Shown in pieces: positions 7,905 to 18,037 of a stretch of 35,581 nt of DNA. Made by a program: the position numbers and the translations under genes. The notes under the pieces were generated by a model. That model worked only from the letters and a program-made list of their open reading frames with translations. It had not been told where the DNA came from and made no database searches. Within the stretch, counting starts at the first letter, position 1. Each line of letters starts with the position of its first letter. The DNA comes from Actinomycetota bacterium (GTDB taxonomy: Bacteria > Actinomycetota > Actinomycetes > S36-B12 > UBA5976): the NCBI GenBank assembly GCA_009885745.1, contig VFKC01000043.1, positions 1-35,581 on the forward strand, in the 5' to 3' direction.

Positions 7905-9629
7905 TTAATCGACATTATCCTCATCGGAGGCAAAGCCACTAGGGGCTTCTGGGGTCGTCTTTTGAACTTGCATCAGGAATTCGTAGTTGCTCTTAGTGTT
8001 GCGCAACTTGGTCAAAAGTAGTTCAAGACCCTGTTGGGAATCAAGGGCATGAAGTACGCGACGCAACTTCCAAATAACTTTTAACTCATCTGGAGCCATC
8101 AAGATTTCTTCACGTCGAGTTCCAGAAGCCTCAATGTCAACCGCCGGGAAAATCCGTCGATCCGCTAAACGGCGATCCAACTTGAGTTCCATGTTGCCAG
8201 TTCCCTTGAACTCTTCGAAAATGACTTCATCCATTCGAGAGCCAGTCTCAACCAAAGCAGTTGCCAAGATTGTTAAGGATCCACCCTCTTCGATGTTGCG
8301 GGCAGCGCCGAAGAATTTTTTCGGTGGATACAAAGCCGCAGAGTCAACACCACCGGAAAGGATTCGGCCAGATGCAGGTGCAGCTAAGTTGTACGCACGA
8401 CCCAATCGAGTCATTGAATCCAAAAGCACCACAACATCATGACCCATTTCCACCAATCGCTTTGCGCGTTCAATTGCTAATTCAGCAATAGTCGTGTGGT
8501 CTTCTGCTGGTCGATCAAAAGTAGAAGCAATAACTTCACCCTTGACTGAACGCTGCATGTCGGTTACTTCTTCTGGACGCTCATCGACAAGAACGACCAT
8601 CAAATGGACCTCTGGATTATTTTCCACAATCGCATTAGCAATATTTTGCAGAATCATTGTCTTTCCGGCCTTTGGCGGGGAAACGATAAGTCCGCGCTGT
8701 CCCTTACCAATTGGCGCAACAAGATCGATTACTCGAGTTACCAAATTGTTTGGTGCAGTTTCAAGACGTAAGCGCTCTTGCGGATACAGCGGAGTTAGTT
8801 TGCTGAAATCAACACGATTACGCAACTCGTCAGGCTCTAGCCCGTTGATCGATTCGATTCGCACAAGTGGATTGAATTTCTGCGGACGATCGCCTTCGCG
8901 CGGCTGCTTAACTTGTCCTGTGACGGCGTCACCTTTACGCAGGTTAAACCGCTTAACAAGGCCCATGGAAACGTAAACATCATTCGATCCTGGCAAATAT
9001 CCTGAAGTGCGAACGAAGGCATAGTTGTCCAGAATGTCGATGATGCCAGCAACTGGCAATAACACGTCATCTTCGGTGACCTCTAGGTCATACTCGCCGG
9101 CCCCACGATTGCCGCGATCGCGATTTCGTGGATTGCGGTCATTTCTATCACGACGATCGTTGCGATCATTGCGATCGCGCCTATTGCCACGGTCGTTTCG
9201 GTCTCCGCGTTCACGGCGAGAACCTTCGCTGGCTTCAGATGAATTGTCGCCGTTATCAGAATCAGTACGAGTTGATGTACGAGCCTCATCGCTAGATTCA
9301 GCATCCGATCCACCGCGATTATTGCGATTACGATTGCGATTATTACGCTCAGGGCGCTCGCCACGGTCATCGTTTCGGGCTGGACGTTCGCCACGCTCTG
9401 ATGCGGTGTCTTTGGTCTCTTGATCCGCTTCTACGTTCTTGGCCGCTCCTGCAGCACGAGTTGCACTACGTCGTGGACGCCCTGCCCCCTGCTTTGCGCC
9501 AATCGCAGAAACTAGATCAGCTTTACGCATTGTTGATGCGCCTTCAATTCCAAGTCCAGCAGCCATGGCTTTTAGTTCTGGCAGGAGTTTGGTACTTAGC
9601 CCTTTGTCTGGGGCAATTGCTTCGGTCAC
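7905..9629 (-). CDS. rho: Transcription termination factor Rho (actinobacterial form with R/N/D-rich insert)
   Basis: GLIVSPPKAGKTMILQNIANAI, VVLLDSMTRLGRAYN, SGGVDSAALYPPKKFFGAARNIEEGGSLTI; low-complexity RNDRNDRRDRNDRN insert. Confidence 0.98.
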   Translation of the reverse strand: MTEAIAPDKGLSTKLLPELKAMAAGLGIEGASTMRKADLVSAIGAKQGAGRPRRSATRAAGAAKNVEADQETKDTASERGERPARNDDRGERPERNNRNRNRNNRGGSDAESSDEARTSTRTDSDNGDNSSEASEGSRRERGDRNDRGNRRDRNDRNDRRDRNDRNPRNRDRGNRGAGEYDLEVTEDDVLLPVAGIIDILDNYAFVRTSGYLPGSNDVYVSMGLVKRFNLRKGDAVTGQVKQPREGDRPQKFNPLVRIESINGLEPDELRNRVDFSKLTPLYPQERLRLETAPNNLVTRVIDLVAPIGKGQRGLIVSPPKAGKTMILQNIANAIVENNPEVHLMVVLVDERPEEVTDMQRSVKGEVIASTFDRPAEDHTTIAELAIERAKRLVEMGHDVVVLLDSMTRLGRAYNLAAPASGRILSGGVDSAALYPPKKFFGAARNIEEGGSLTILATALVETGSRMDEVIFEEFKGTGNMELKLDRRLADRRIFPAVDIEASGTRREEILMAPDELKVIWKLRRVLHALDSQQGLELLLTKLRNTKSNYEFLMQVQKTTPEAPSGFASDEDNVD

Positions 9630-9809
9630 TTATGTGTCCTTTGTGTAATCAGGGATAAATTAATCTCCGCGCTTGGATACGAAAAAATTCGCTCAGTTTT
9701 GCGGGATATTTTTCAGTGGAAGAATTCCTACTGATGCTCAACTGTACCAGAGGACATAGCACTGTTGACAATTCGCCAAGGAAATACGGGAAAAAATTTT
9801 GTGTCGCAG

Positions 9810-10709
9810 TTAAGCCGGTTGCTCCAGAACAATGGTTCCTTCTTCCGCAACTGGAACTGGAACGGCCGAAAACCCTTGTTCTGCAACAATTTCTATTGCC
9901 AGAGCAGCATTCTGCGTGGTACACAAGGCTAAAACAGAAGGTCCTGCTCCGCTAATGCAAGCCGCAATCCCCTGGCTGCGCAACTTTGCGACCAATTCCA
10001 TTGATTCGGGATATGCCTCAACTCGATATTTCTGATGCAAACGATCGTTGGTTGCCTCTAGTAGCAATTCTGGAGAGCCGATAATTGCTGCGATAAGCAG
10101 TGCGCTTCGGGCCGCATTAAAAGCTGCGTCTTTATGCGGGATCTGTGCTGGGATTAATCCCCTGGCCTTGTGGGTTGATAATTCACCCTTTGGCACACCG
10201 AACACTGGAACGATCTCTGGATTAACATTCATCGCCACGGCATCCGCATGACCATCGTCATCAACCCAAGCAATAGTCAACCCACCCAATAAGCAGGCTG
10301 CGGCATTGTCAGGATGACCTTCGATGACAGTGGCTAGTTGCAATAACTCAGGTTCTGAAATTGCAACTTGGCAAAGCTCGCGAGCAATCACAAGTCCCGC
10401 CACGATCGCAGCAGCAGATGAGCCCATCCCTCGACCTTGTGGGATCGCATTTTTACATTCAATTTTCAAGCCGACAATTGGTTTGCCGAATGTTGCACAA
10501 GTTTCAATTATGGTTTTGGCTACCAGGTGACTTTCATCAGTTGGCAATTCACCGGCGCCTTGACCAACAATATTGACAACCACATTCGGCTCATCAGTTA
10601 TTGTCGCGGTAATAAAGTCACGCAACTCAACGGCGATACCTAAGGAGTCGTAACCGGGACCTAAATTGGCACTTGTCGCAGGTACTGAGACTGTGACGGT
10701 TTGCAACAT
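9810..10709 (-). CDS. thrB: Homoserine kinase
   Basis: GHMP kinase: VPATSANLGPGYDSLGIA, GRGMGSSAAAIVAGL; gene order. Confidence 0.97.
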   Translation of the reverse strand: MLQTVTVSVPATSANLGPGYDSLGIAVELRDFITATITDEPNVVVNIVGQGAGELPTDESHLVAKTIIETCATFGKPIVGLKIECKNAIPQGRGMGSSAAAIVAGLVIARELCQVAISEPELLQLATVIEGHPDNAAACLLGGLTIAWVDDDGHADAVAMNVNPEIVPVFGVPKGELSTHKARGLIPAQIPHKDAAFNAARSALLIAAIIGSPELLLEATNDRLHQKYRVEAYPESMELVAKLRSQGIAACISGAGPSVLALCTTQNAALAIEIVAEQGFSAVPVPVAEEGTIVLEQPA

Positions 10710-11767
10710 TAGATGAGGTCCAAGGCTGCTGCGGCTGCATGCATATTTACTGGCACAACTACTGGATCAGGTGCGTCATTTAATGCCCACTGAGTGTCTT
10801 TCAAGCCATTGCCGGTCACCGTACATACGATGGTGGCCCCGGAATCAACAAGACCTAAATCTGCTTGTTGTAAAAGCCCAGCAACACTGGCTGCACTTGC
10901 CGGCTCAACAAAGAAACCTTCATGATTTGCCAATAAGCGATAAGCATCAAGAATTTGCTCATCAGTTACCGAACTAATCAAGCCTCCTGAGTCATCACGA
11001 GCAGCTATCGCTAGGTCCCATGATGCTGGATTGCCAATTCTTATTGCTGTTGCAAGAGTCTCTGGATTTTCAATCGGATGTCCGGCAACAAATGGCGCAG
11101 CTCCGGCAGCCTGAAATCCCCACATTTGTGGCAGGCGCGCGGCCAGACCATCCTTTTTGTATTCGGTGAAGCCCATCCAATAGGCGCTGATGTTTCCAGC
11201 ATTTCCAACTGGTAGACAGTGAATATCTGGCGCATCACCGAGTGCATCGACAATCTCGAAAGCTGCGGTTTTTTGGCCCTGCAGACGTGCTGGGTTAACT
11301 GAATTCACTAGCGCGATTGGGTAGTTATCTGCTAAATCTCGCGCCATGTTTAGACAATCATCAAAGTTGCCATCGATTTGTAAAATTGTTGCGCCATGAA
11401 TTACTGCTTGCGCTAACTTGCCCATAGCAATTTTGCCTTGCGGAACTAAAACGGCGCTTTTCATTCCAGCCTTAGTCGCATATGCCGCTGCCGATGCTGA
11501 AGTATTTCCAGTTGAGGCACAAATTACCGCACGGGCGCCCTGTCGAACAGAATCGGTTATCGCCATAGTCATACCGCGATCTTTAAATGATCCAGTGGGA
11601 TTCATGCCCTCGACTTTTAGATAAACCTTGGCACCCGTTCGCTCGGATAACTCACATGCGTAAACAAGTGGCGTGCCACCCTCGCCAAGAGAGACAACGA
11701 CATCGTTTGATCCAATTGGCAATCGACTGCGATATTCCTCAATCACACCAGCCCACAGATGCGCCAT
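10709..11767 (-). CDS. thrC: Threonine synthase
   Basis: PLP enzyme: [31 protein letters not shown]; gene order. Confidence 0.97.
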   Translation of the reverse strand: MAHLWAGVIEEYRSRLPIGSNDVVVSLGEGGTPLVYACELSERTGAKVYLKVEGMNPTGSFKDRGMTMAITDSVRQGARAVICASTGNTSASAAAYATKAGMKSAVLVPQGKIAMGKLAQAVIHGATILQIDGNFDDCLNMARDLADNYPIALVNSVNPARLQGQKTAAFEIVDALGDAPDIHCLPVGNAGNISAYWMGFTEYKKDGLAARLPQMWGFQAAGAAPFVAGHPIENPETLATAIRIGNPASWDLAIAARDDSGGLISSVTDEQILDAYRLLANHEGFFVEPASAASVAGLLQQADLGLVDSGATIVCTVTGNGLKDTQWALNDAPDPVVVPVNMHAAAAALDLI

Positions 11768-11769
11768 TT

Positions 11770-13059
11770 TTATACTGCCCCGCCTTCAACTCGCATTACG
11801 CCTAATACTTCTCGCACAGCAGACATGCCGCGGAGTGCTTCAACAGTATTTCGCAATTTTGCATCTGTGGCACTGTGGGTGCGAATAATTAATCGCGCAT
11901 CATTGGCTTCACCATCTTGACGAACTGCCTCGATAGATACACCGTGCTTTGCAAATTCATTGGAAATTGCAGCAAGTACCCCGGATTCATCAGCCACTCG
12001 CAGATTCAAGTAATAGGAAGTAACCGCATCACCAATGCCATGAATCTTGAGGTTCGCATACGTGCTGTGGGTTGGGCCAACATTGCCAGCAACTCGATTG
12101 CGGGCTGCGGTAATTACATCACCTAATACAGAACTAGCCGTTGGATCGCCACCAGCACCACGACCATAAAACATCATCTGCCCAGCTGCCTTTGCCTCAA
12201 CGAAAACAGCGTTGTAAGCATCACGGACACTTGCCAATGGGTGCGTTTCTGGCACCATCGCGGGATGAACTCGAACTATTACTCCGGTTTCATCATCAGT
12301 AATCTCAGCAATTGCCAACAACTTGATTACATACCCAAGTGATTTTGCCGCCTCAACATCATCTGCTGTTACTTGAGACATACCCTCACGGTAGACATCG
12401 TCCGATGTGACATTTGTGTGGAATGCCAAGCTCGCTAAAATCGCCGCTTTGGCTGCCGCATCGTAACCTTCAACATCTGCTGTGGGATCTGCTTCTGCGT
12501 AACCTAAGGCCTGGGCTTGCGCCAGTACTTCGGAATAATCCGCACCTTCATCGGTCATCTTGCTCAAAATGAAATTCGTGGTGCCATTAACGATTCCGAG
12601 TAAACGACGAACCTTGTCGCCAGCCAGTGATTCACGCAAAGGCTTGAGCAATGGGATAGCGCCGGCTACTGCAGCTTCGTAATACAAGTCAACGCCTTTG
12701 GCCTCCGCAAGCGCATGCAAATGTGCACCATGTGCAGCGATCAAAGCCTTGTTCGCCGTAATTACTGATGACCCATTCGCTATCGCAGTTTCGATTAGAG
12801 ACTTGGCAGGCTCTATTCCGCCAATCAACTCGATGACAATGTCTGCTCCGCTAGCCGCCAATGCTTGGGCATCAGATGTGATTAAACTTTCGGCAATGCC
12901 TTCACGAGTCTTACTGGTGTCACGAACAGCAACACCAGTTAAGACAACTTCTCGGCCAATGCGAGCGGCAAACTCTGACCCATTGGAAATTAACAAATTA
13001 GCGACTGAAGAACCCACAGTTCCACCACCGAGCAACGCAACAGTTATCGGCGCGGACAT
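11770..13059 (-). CDS. hom: Homoserine dehydrogenase with C-terminal ACT domain
   Basis: [51 protein letters not shown] at 13059 with AAAAGGAGAACCA upstream. Confidence 0.97.
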   Translation of the reverse strand: MSAPITVALLGGGTVGSSVANLLISNGSEFAARIGREVVLTGVAVRDTSKTREGIAESLITSDAQALAASGADIVIELIGGIEPAKSLIETAIANGSSVITANKALIAAHGAHLHALAEAKGVDLYYEAAVAGAIPLLKPLRESLAGDKVRRLLGIVNGTTNFILSKMTDEGADYSEVLAQAQALGYAEADPTADVEGYDAAAKAAILASLAFHTNVTSDDVYREGMSQVTADDVEAAKSLGYVIKLLAIAEITDDETGVIVRVHPAMVPETHPLASVRDAYNAVFVEAKAAGQMMFYGRGAGGDPTASSVLGDVITAARNRVAGNVGPTHSTYANLKIHGIGDAVTSYYLNLRVADESGVLAAISNEFAKHGVSIEAVRQDGEANDARLIIRTHSATDAKLRNTVEALRGMSAVREVLGVMRVEGGAV

Positions 13060-13134
13060 TGGTTCTCCTTTTCCAGGCAAACTTAATTTATGGCTGTGAT
13101 AAGTCTGTCAGAAAGCCAACAAGTAGACCAAACG

Positions 13135-14523
13135 CTAGAGAGCGGCACCTGGGTCAAGTGCTAATAAATCCTCTAGAGTCTCGCGACGCAGAAGTATTTG
13201 GGATTCACCGTCTGAGACAGAAACAACAGCTGGTCGGGCAATGTAGTTGTAGTTACTGGCCATTGCTCTGCAATAAGCACCCGTTGCAGCAACAGCGAGT
13301 AAATCTCCTGGAACGACATCCGCAGGTAACCAAGCATCGCGAACCACAATGTCACCACTCTCACAATGTTTTCCAACTACGCGTGAAAGTGCCAAAGCAG
13401 CAGGTGTCTCACGAGAAGCCAGCGTGACTGTGTATTGCGCATCGTAAAGTGCGGTTCGGATGTTATCGCTCATTCCCCCATCAACTGAGATGTAGCGCCT
13501 TTCTAATCCAGCATCTAAATCAACTGACTTGACGGTTCCCACTTCGTAAATTGTGATGCCGGCACCACCAATAATTGCCCGACCTGGCTCGACAGCAAGC
13601 CGAGGTAACGGGAAGTGAACTCGAGCACATTCAGTAATCAGAATCTGATGAATTGCAGACGCCATCGTATTTATGTCAAGCGGATCATCGCCATCGATGT
13701 AGGCGATACCCATGCCACCACCAAGGTTTAGTTCAGTAACAGTGAAATCAAAAGCATCTCGGATAGCACAAGCAAATTCAACGACACGATGTGCAGCGAC
13801 TTCGAATCCAGCTGCGTCAAAAATTTGTGATCCGATGTGTGAGTGAAGCCCCAGTAGTGAAAGTGCCTCTGCCCCAATCACAGCCTCGGCGGCAGCAAGA
13901 GCAGCACCAGAAGAAACTGAAAGTCCGAATTTTTGATCCTCGTGCGCTGTTGCTATGAATTCATGAGTGTGGGCCTCTACCCCGACAGTAAGACGGATCA
14001 AGACCTGTTGGGTCACTCCGTGTACAGCTGCAATTTGATTCAGTCGCTGAATCTCAATGAGACTGTCAACAATAATTCGTCCTACTCCGACACTTACCGC
14101 TCGCTCGAGTTCCGCGGTGCTCTTATTGTTGCCATGAAACAGAATGCGAGAAGGATTAAAACCAGCTCTTAAGGCAACTTCAAGTTCTCCTGCAGTACAG
14201 ATGTCTATTGATAACCCTTCAGCCATTAACCACTTTGCAACTCCGGTTGTCAGAAAAGCTTTCGCCGCGTAATAAACATCAGTTGGAACTTCCGCGGTGT
14301 CATAGGCCGCCACATAATTTTTTGCCCGAGCTCGTACATCCTGCTCATCTATGACAAAAAGTGGAGTTCCATATGCGCTAACAAGCGTGCTAATCGGGAT
14401 TTTGCCCATTTGAATTTCACCGGAAGGCAGCCTGTTTGTGCTCATTGGCCAAATATTTGATTCGACATTAAAGATGTTTTCGGGAATTTCTGGAACCCGA
14501 GCCAGTGAATTCGAATCAGCCAT
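13135..14523 (-). CDS. lysA: Diaminopimelate decarboxylase
   Basis: YGTPLFVIDEQDVRARA, YYAAKAF, HSHIGSQI, EPGRAI; gene order. Confidence 0.97.
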   Translation of the reverse strand: MADSNSLARVPEIPENIFNVESNIWPMSTNRLPSGEIQMGKIPISTLVSAYGTPLFVIDEQDVRARAKNYVAAYDTAEVPTDVYYAAKAFLTTGVAKWLMAEGLSIDICTAGELEVALRAGFNPSRILFHGNNKSTAELERAVSVGVGRIIVDSLIEIQRLNQIAAVHGVTQQVLIRLTVGVEAHTHEFIATAHEDQKFGLSVSSGAALAAAEAVIGAEALSLLGLHSHIGSQIFDAAGFEVAAHRVVEFACAIRDAFDFTVTELNLGGGMGIAYIDGDDPLDINTMASAIHQILITECARVHFPLPRLAVEPGRAIIGGAGITIYEVGTVKSVDLDAGLERRYISVDGGMSDNIRTALYDAQYTVTLASRETPAALALSRVVGKHCESGDIVVRDAWLPADVVPGDLLAVAATGAYCRAMASNYNYIARPAVVSVSDGESQILLRRETLEDLLALDPGAAL

Positions 14524-14525
14524 AA

Positions 14526-16211
14526 CTACATTCTCTCTGGTGCTGACACACCTAGCAGGTCAAGACCATTGAAAATGACCTGGCGAGCCGCTGCACAAAG
14601 CCACAAGCGCGCTACGTTTAACTCGGTTATTTCGTCGTCACCGTGAGGCAGCACTCGACAAGCATCATAAAAACGGTGATAACCGGTGGCAACTTCCTCA
14701 AGATATCGGGATATGCGATGAGGCTCTCGCAGTTCAGCTGCGGTTGCAACAACACGAGGATAATCAGCCAGCAGGCCTAATAACTGACCTTCTCTAACAT
14801 CAGTTAGTAATGATGGATTGAATTTTGCTGAATCCCAATTTGATGTTTGCGCAGGAATGACTCCCAGTTCTGCTGCATTGCGAATTACTGAGGCAATGCG
14901 CGCGTGAGCGTATTGCACATAGTGAACTGGATTGTCATTCGTGTTTGAAGAAAGTAAGTCCAAGTCCAGAAGTAATGGTGAATCCACCGGGTAACGAATG
15001 AGCGAATATCGAGCCGCATCAACACCGACTTCATCAACAAGGTCCTCAAGGGTAATGATGTTTCCAGCTCGTTTAGAAAGGCGAACTTCCTGTCCACCCT
15101 TCATCATCTTTACCAATTGTCCGATCAAGAGCTGAATGCTCTTTTCTGGATCATCGCCAGCACAGGCGGCAACTGCTCGTAATCTATTGACGTAACCGTG
15201 ATGGTCAGCACCCAATAGATAAATGCAAAGATCAAAACCTCTAGATCGTTTATCCACGTAATAGGCGGTATCTGATGCGAAATAAGTTAATTCGCCATCG
15301 GCCTTAATCATGACTCGATCTTTATCGTCATCAAAGTCTGTTGTGCGAAGCCAGGTGGCTCCGCCTTCTTGGTAAACATGGCCTTGCTCGCGCAACTTAG
15401 TGAATCCGCGATCAACCGCACCTGATTCATGAAGTGTGCGCTCTGAATACCAAACATCAAAGTTTGTATTAAAAGTTGAAAGAACCCTTTGCTGATCAGC
15501 CAGTTGTAACTTGTAAGCCGCTTCGCGGAATGCCACGGTGCGCGTTTCGCCAGCCAAGTTCACAATTTCTGGGTCTTGAACCAAAATCTCTTGCGCCAAA
15601 GTCAAAATATATGCGCCGTGATAACCATCTTCAGGAATTGGATTTCCCAAGGCTGCAGCCTCAACTGAGGCACCAAACTTATCCATCTGGACGCCACGAT
15701 CATTTATGTAAAACTCACGGGCTACTTTTGCGCCAGCTGCTTCTAAAACGCGAGCCATCGCATCGCCAACTGCGGCCCAGCGAGTGTGTCCAAGGTGAAG
15801 GGGCCCGGTCGGATTTGCAGAGATGAACTCAATATTTATGGTTTGCCCGGCCAACGTATCGCTACGTCCAAAAGCAAGCCCCTTGGCCACGATGTCTCGA
15901 GCAAGTTCACCTTGGCTGGCAGCAGAAAGGCTAATGTTTAAAAACCCAGGACCTGCAATTTTAACAGCATCAATACCTAGCACCTTCAGTAACAATGGCT
16001 GTAAAACTTCAGCGACAGCGCGCGGATTTGTTCCAGCCTTTTTACTTAATTGCAAGGCAATGTTTGTGGCCCAATCCCCATGATCAAGATTTTTTGGTCG
16101 CTCAACAACAATTTCTGCAGGGATATCCGCGATTTCAAGTGCCAAAGTTTCAGCCAAAATGGCAGAGCGGACTGCTAATTCAATTTTTTGGGCAAGCTCT
16201 TGCGGGGTCAT
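14526..16211 (-). CDS. argS: Arginyl-tRNA synthetase
   Basis: EFISANPTGPLHLGHTRWAAVGD (HIGH motif), C-terminal DALR-type domain. ATG at 16211 (MTPQELAQKIE) preferred over the ORF-track start. Confidence 0.95.
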   Translation of the reverse strand: MTPQELAQKIELAVRSAILAETLALEIADIPAEIVVERPKNLDHGDWATNIALQLSKKAGTNPRAVAEVLQPLLLKVLGIDAVKIAGPGFLNISLSAASQGELARDIVAKGLAFGRSDTLAGQTINIEFISANPTGPLHLGHTRWAAVGDAMARVLEAAGAKVAREFYINDRGVQMDKFGASVEAAALGNPIPEDGYHGAYILTLAQEILVQDPEIVNLAGETRTVAFREAAYKLQLADQQRVLSTFNTNFDVWYSERTLHESGAVDRGFTKLREQGHVYQEGGATWLRTTDFDDDKDRVMIKADGELTYFASDTAYYVDKRSRGFDLCIYLLGADHHGYVNRLRAVAACAGDDPEKSIQLLIGQLVKMMKGGQEVRLSKRAGNIITLEDLVDEVGVDAARYSLIRYPVDSPLLLDLDLLSSNTNDNPVHYVQYAHARIASVIRNAAELGVIPAQTSNWDSAKFNPSLLTDVREGQLLGLLADYPRVVATAAELREPHRISRYLEEVATGYHRFYDACRVLPHGDDEITELNVARLWLCAAARQVIFNGLDLLGVSAPERM

Positions 16212-16353
16212 GCTCGGTAAGCCTACCGAATGGTGCCTGTTGGCACGAATAAGACCATTATTTTCCTCGGTATCGGTCACCGCATGCTGACCTGATGAAA
16301 CAATGTACAAGAATTAAAACAAGGTAACAGGTCCAGCGAGCAGGAGACGAGTC

Positions 16354-16941
16354 TTGAATCCAAATGTGTTCTGGCGGGTGCTCATTGCTCCTTGCTTGGT
16401 GACCATGCTCCTAGCATTTTGCATTGGCCCAGCGCAGGCATCCATTCAGGACCAACCAATAGATTTTTGTGCAAATAAGTTAACGGGCTTTATCAGAACT
16501 AGCCATAGATTGCCCTGTTCAAGTAATGAGAATTCACTCGGACTAAATGCTTTAGAACCAGGATTAGTGCGACCAAAAAAACTTGATCGTCAACTGGTAG
16601 CTCGCTTCAACGCAGCTCGGGCACGCGCAAAAGCCAATGGTTTTGAACTACTCATAACCAGTGGCTGGCGAAGTGTCAGGCATCAGCAACTTATGTATGA
16701 GCGAGCAGTCGTGAAATACGGTTCTGACAGAGAGGCTCGTCGATGGGTGCTACCTGCCGATGAGTCATTACATACCTGGGGCTTGGCCGTAGACATCAGG
16801 TTTGCTAATCGATCCGGAGCTGCTTTGCGCTGGTTCAAAAAATATAGTTACCGGTTTGGACTTTGCCGAGTGTATAAAAATGAATGGTGGCATTTTGAGC
16901 CAAACGTGAGCCCCGGTCAAAAATGTAGCGCGCCACGATAA
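16354..16941 (+). CDS. Secreted M15/VanY-family D-alanyl-D-alanine carboxypeptidase
   Basis: N-terminal signal-like segment; SGWRSVRHQQLMYERAV, SLHTWGLAVDIRF, NEWWHFEP motifs. TTG start. Confidence 0.9.
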   Translation: MNPNVFWRVLIAPCLVTMLLAFCIGPAQASIQDQPIDFCANKLTGFIRTSHRLPCSSNENSLGLNALEPGLVRPKKLDRQLVARFNAARARAKANGFELLITSGWRSVRHQQLMYERAVVKYGSDREARRWVLPADESLHTWGLAVDIRFANRSGAALRWFKKYSYRFGLCRVYKNEWWHFEPNVSPGQKCSAPR

Positions 16942-16944
16942 CAA

Positions 16945-17052
16945 AAAGTGCCCGCAGTACTAATGGCTCGCACACAAAGTGCCCGCAGTACTAATGGCTC
17001 GCATATAAAGTGCCCGCAGTACTAATGGCTCGCACATAAAGTGCCCGCAGTA
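16945..17052. repeat. 31-bp tandem repeat (3 copies plus partial) that includes the 3' end of the adjacent tRNA gene
   Basis: Unit aaagtgcccgcagtactaatggctcgcacat starts at 16945, 16976, 17007; the fourth start at 17038 merges into the tRNA 3' terminus (gtgcccgcagta). Confidence 0.9.
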
Positions 17053-17114
17053 GGAATCGAACCTACGGCCTTCTGCTCCGGAGGCAGACGCTCTATCCCC
17101 TGAGCTATGCGGGC
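17042..17114 (-). tRNA. tRNA-Arg(CCG)
   Basis: Reverse complement GCCCGCATAGCTCAGGGGATAGAGCGTCTGCCTCCGGAGCAGAAGGCCGTAGGTTCGATTCCTACTGCGGGCA; 7-bp acceptor stem, GGTTCGATTC T arm, anticodon loop CTCCGGA. Confidence 0.95.
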
Positions 17115-17208
17115 TAAACATTCTTGAACACCTGACTTTAGCAGTGTCCTTAACTCAACAATTTTGATCAAAGAAAAATCTCAAATAGGCAAACCGCCAA
17201 AACCAAGC

Positions 17209-17214
17209 TATAAT
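17209..17214 (+). promoter_or_regulatory. -10 element (TATAAT) upstream of the TPP riboswitch
   Basis: Exact TATAAT about 12 bp before the riboswitch 5' end. Confidence 0.55.
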
Positions 17215-17225
17215 TTCAAAAGTAA

Positions 17226-17318
17226 GCACGGGAGCCAACAATGGCTGAGAGGGCACATCGTTTCATCTGAAGCGAGTGTCGACCGTTTAACCGGTCGGGT
17301 AATGCCGACTTTGGGAGG
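17226..17318 (+). promoter_or_regulatory. TPP (THI-box) riboswitch
   Basis: CACGGGAGCC...TGGCTGAGAGGG... GACCGTTTAACCGGTCGGGTAATGCCG...TTTGGGAGGA; conserved CTGAGA and GGTAATGCC-type elements directly upstream of the transporter. Confidence 0.92.
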
Positions 17319-17324
17319 AAACAA

Positions 17325-17978
17325 ATGTCCGTAATGTCACCTATTCGCGATTTCGCGATGCAAACCATTTTCACTGCTTGGGGTTATCAAGTATCTTGGC
17401 TTGAACTTGTAGCTGTAACCGCATCTTTAATAGGAGTCTGGCTTGGCACCACAGGGGTCAAGTGGACTTGGCCTTGGTGGGCCCTAAGTAGCGCACTGTA
17501 TGGCTGGCTTTTTGTTGAATGGGATTTGCTAGCCAGTGCCTCCTTGCAAGTTGTATTCATCTTTGCGGCGATTTGGGGATGGTTTGGCTGGGGGCCTAAA
17601 GGTGCACAGTCACGAAAAGGAACCCCCAAACAGTACGCAGTTGTGGGCACAGTCGGAATAATCTCGTGGGTTCTTCTTGCCCCAGCGTTTGCGGACATCG
17701 GCGCCGCAGCAACTTGGCCAGATTCCTTTGGGCTTGTTTTTAGCATTGTTGCCCAAATTATTATGGTTTTACAGTTTCGTGAAAGTTGGATCGTGTGGCT
17801 CGTTGTTGATGCGGTTTATGTCATCACCTACGCTCGTCAAGGACTTTGGTTTACTGCCGCGCTCTATGTTGTATTCACTTTGATTGCTGCCGAGGGGTAC
17901 CGCAAGTGGCTAAAGCAAGAGCGCTTGGCTTCAGCAACAGGTCTGGAAAAGATTAGTAGTACACAATTAGTTTTATAA
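17325..17978 (+). CDS. pnuT: PnuC-family transporter, probable thiamine transporter PnuT
   Basis: Multi-TM protein with PnuC-like W-rich segments (TGVKWTWPWWALSSALYGWLFVEWDLLASASLQVVFIFAAIWGWFGW); downstream of a TPP riboswitch. Confidence 0.85.
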   Translation: MSVMSPIRDFAMQTIFTAWGYQVSWLELVAVTASLIGVWLGTTGVKWTWPWWALSSALYGWLFVEWDLLASASLQVVFIFAAIWGWFGWGPKGAQSRKGTPKQYAVVGTVGIISWVLLAPAFADIGAAATWPDSFGLVFSIVAQIIMVLQFRESWIVWLVVDAVYVITYARQGLWFTAALYVVFTLIAAEGYRKWLKQERLASATGLEKISSTQLVL

Positions 17979-18037
17979 CACATGATCTTTCTGCTATCGC
18001 GCAACAGATCTCGAAAAGTGATGCGCGATGCCAAGAG

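Noticed and set aside
9100-9230. DNA repeat (gatcgttgcgatcattgcgatcg) as a mobile or iteron-like element
   Set aside because: Explained by codons of the R/N/D-rich Rho insert.
8134-9658. Long plus-strand ORFs (e.g. 8494-8976, 9025-9423) opposite rho
   Set aside because: Antisense shadows of rho; the Arg/Ser-rich products mirror the low-complexity N-terminal insert of Rho.
12698-13099. 133-aa plus-strand ORF opposite hom
   Set aside because: Entirely antisense to a confidently assigned homoserine dehydrogenase; no RBS or recognisable domain.
16945-17052. CRISPR array
   Set aside because: Repeats are contiguous with no spacers and derive from the tRNA 3' end; no cas genes in the window.
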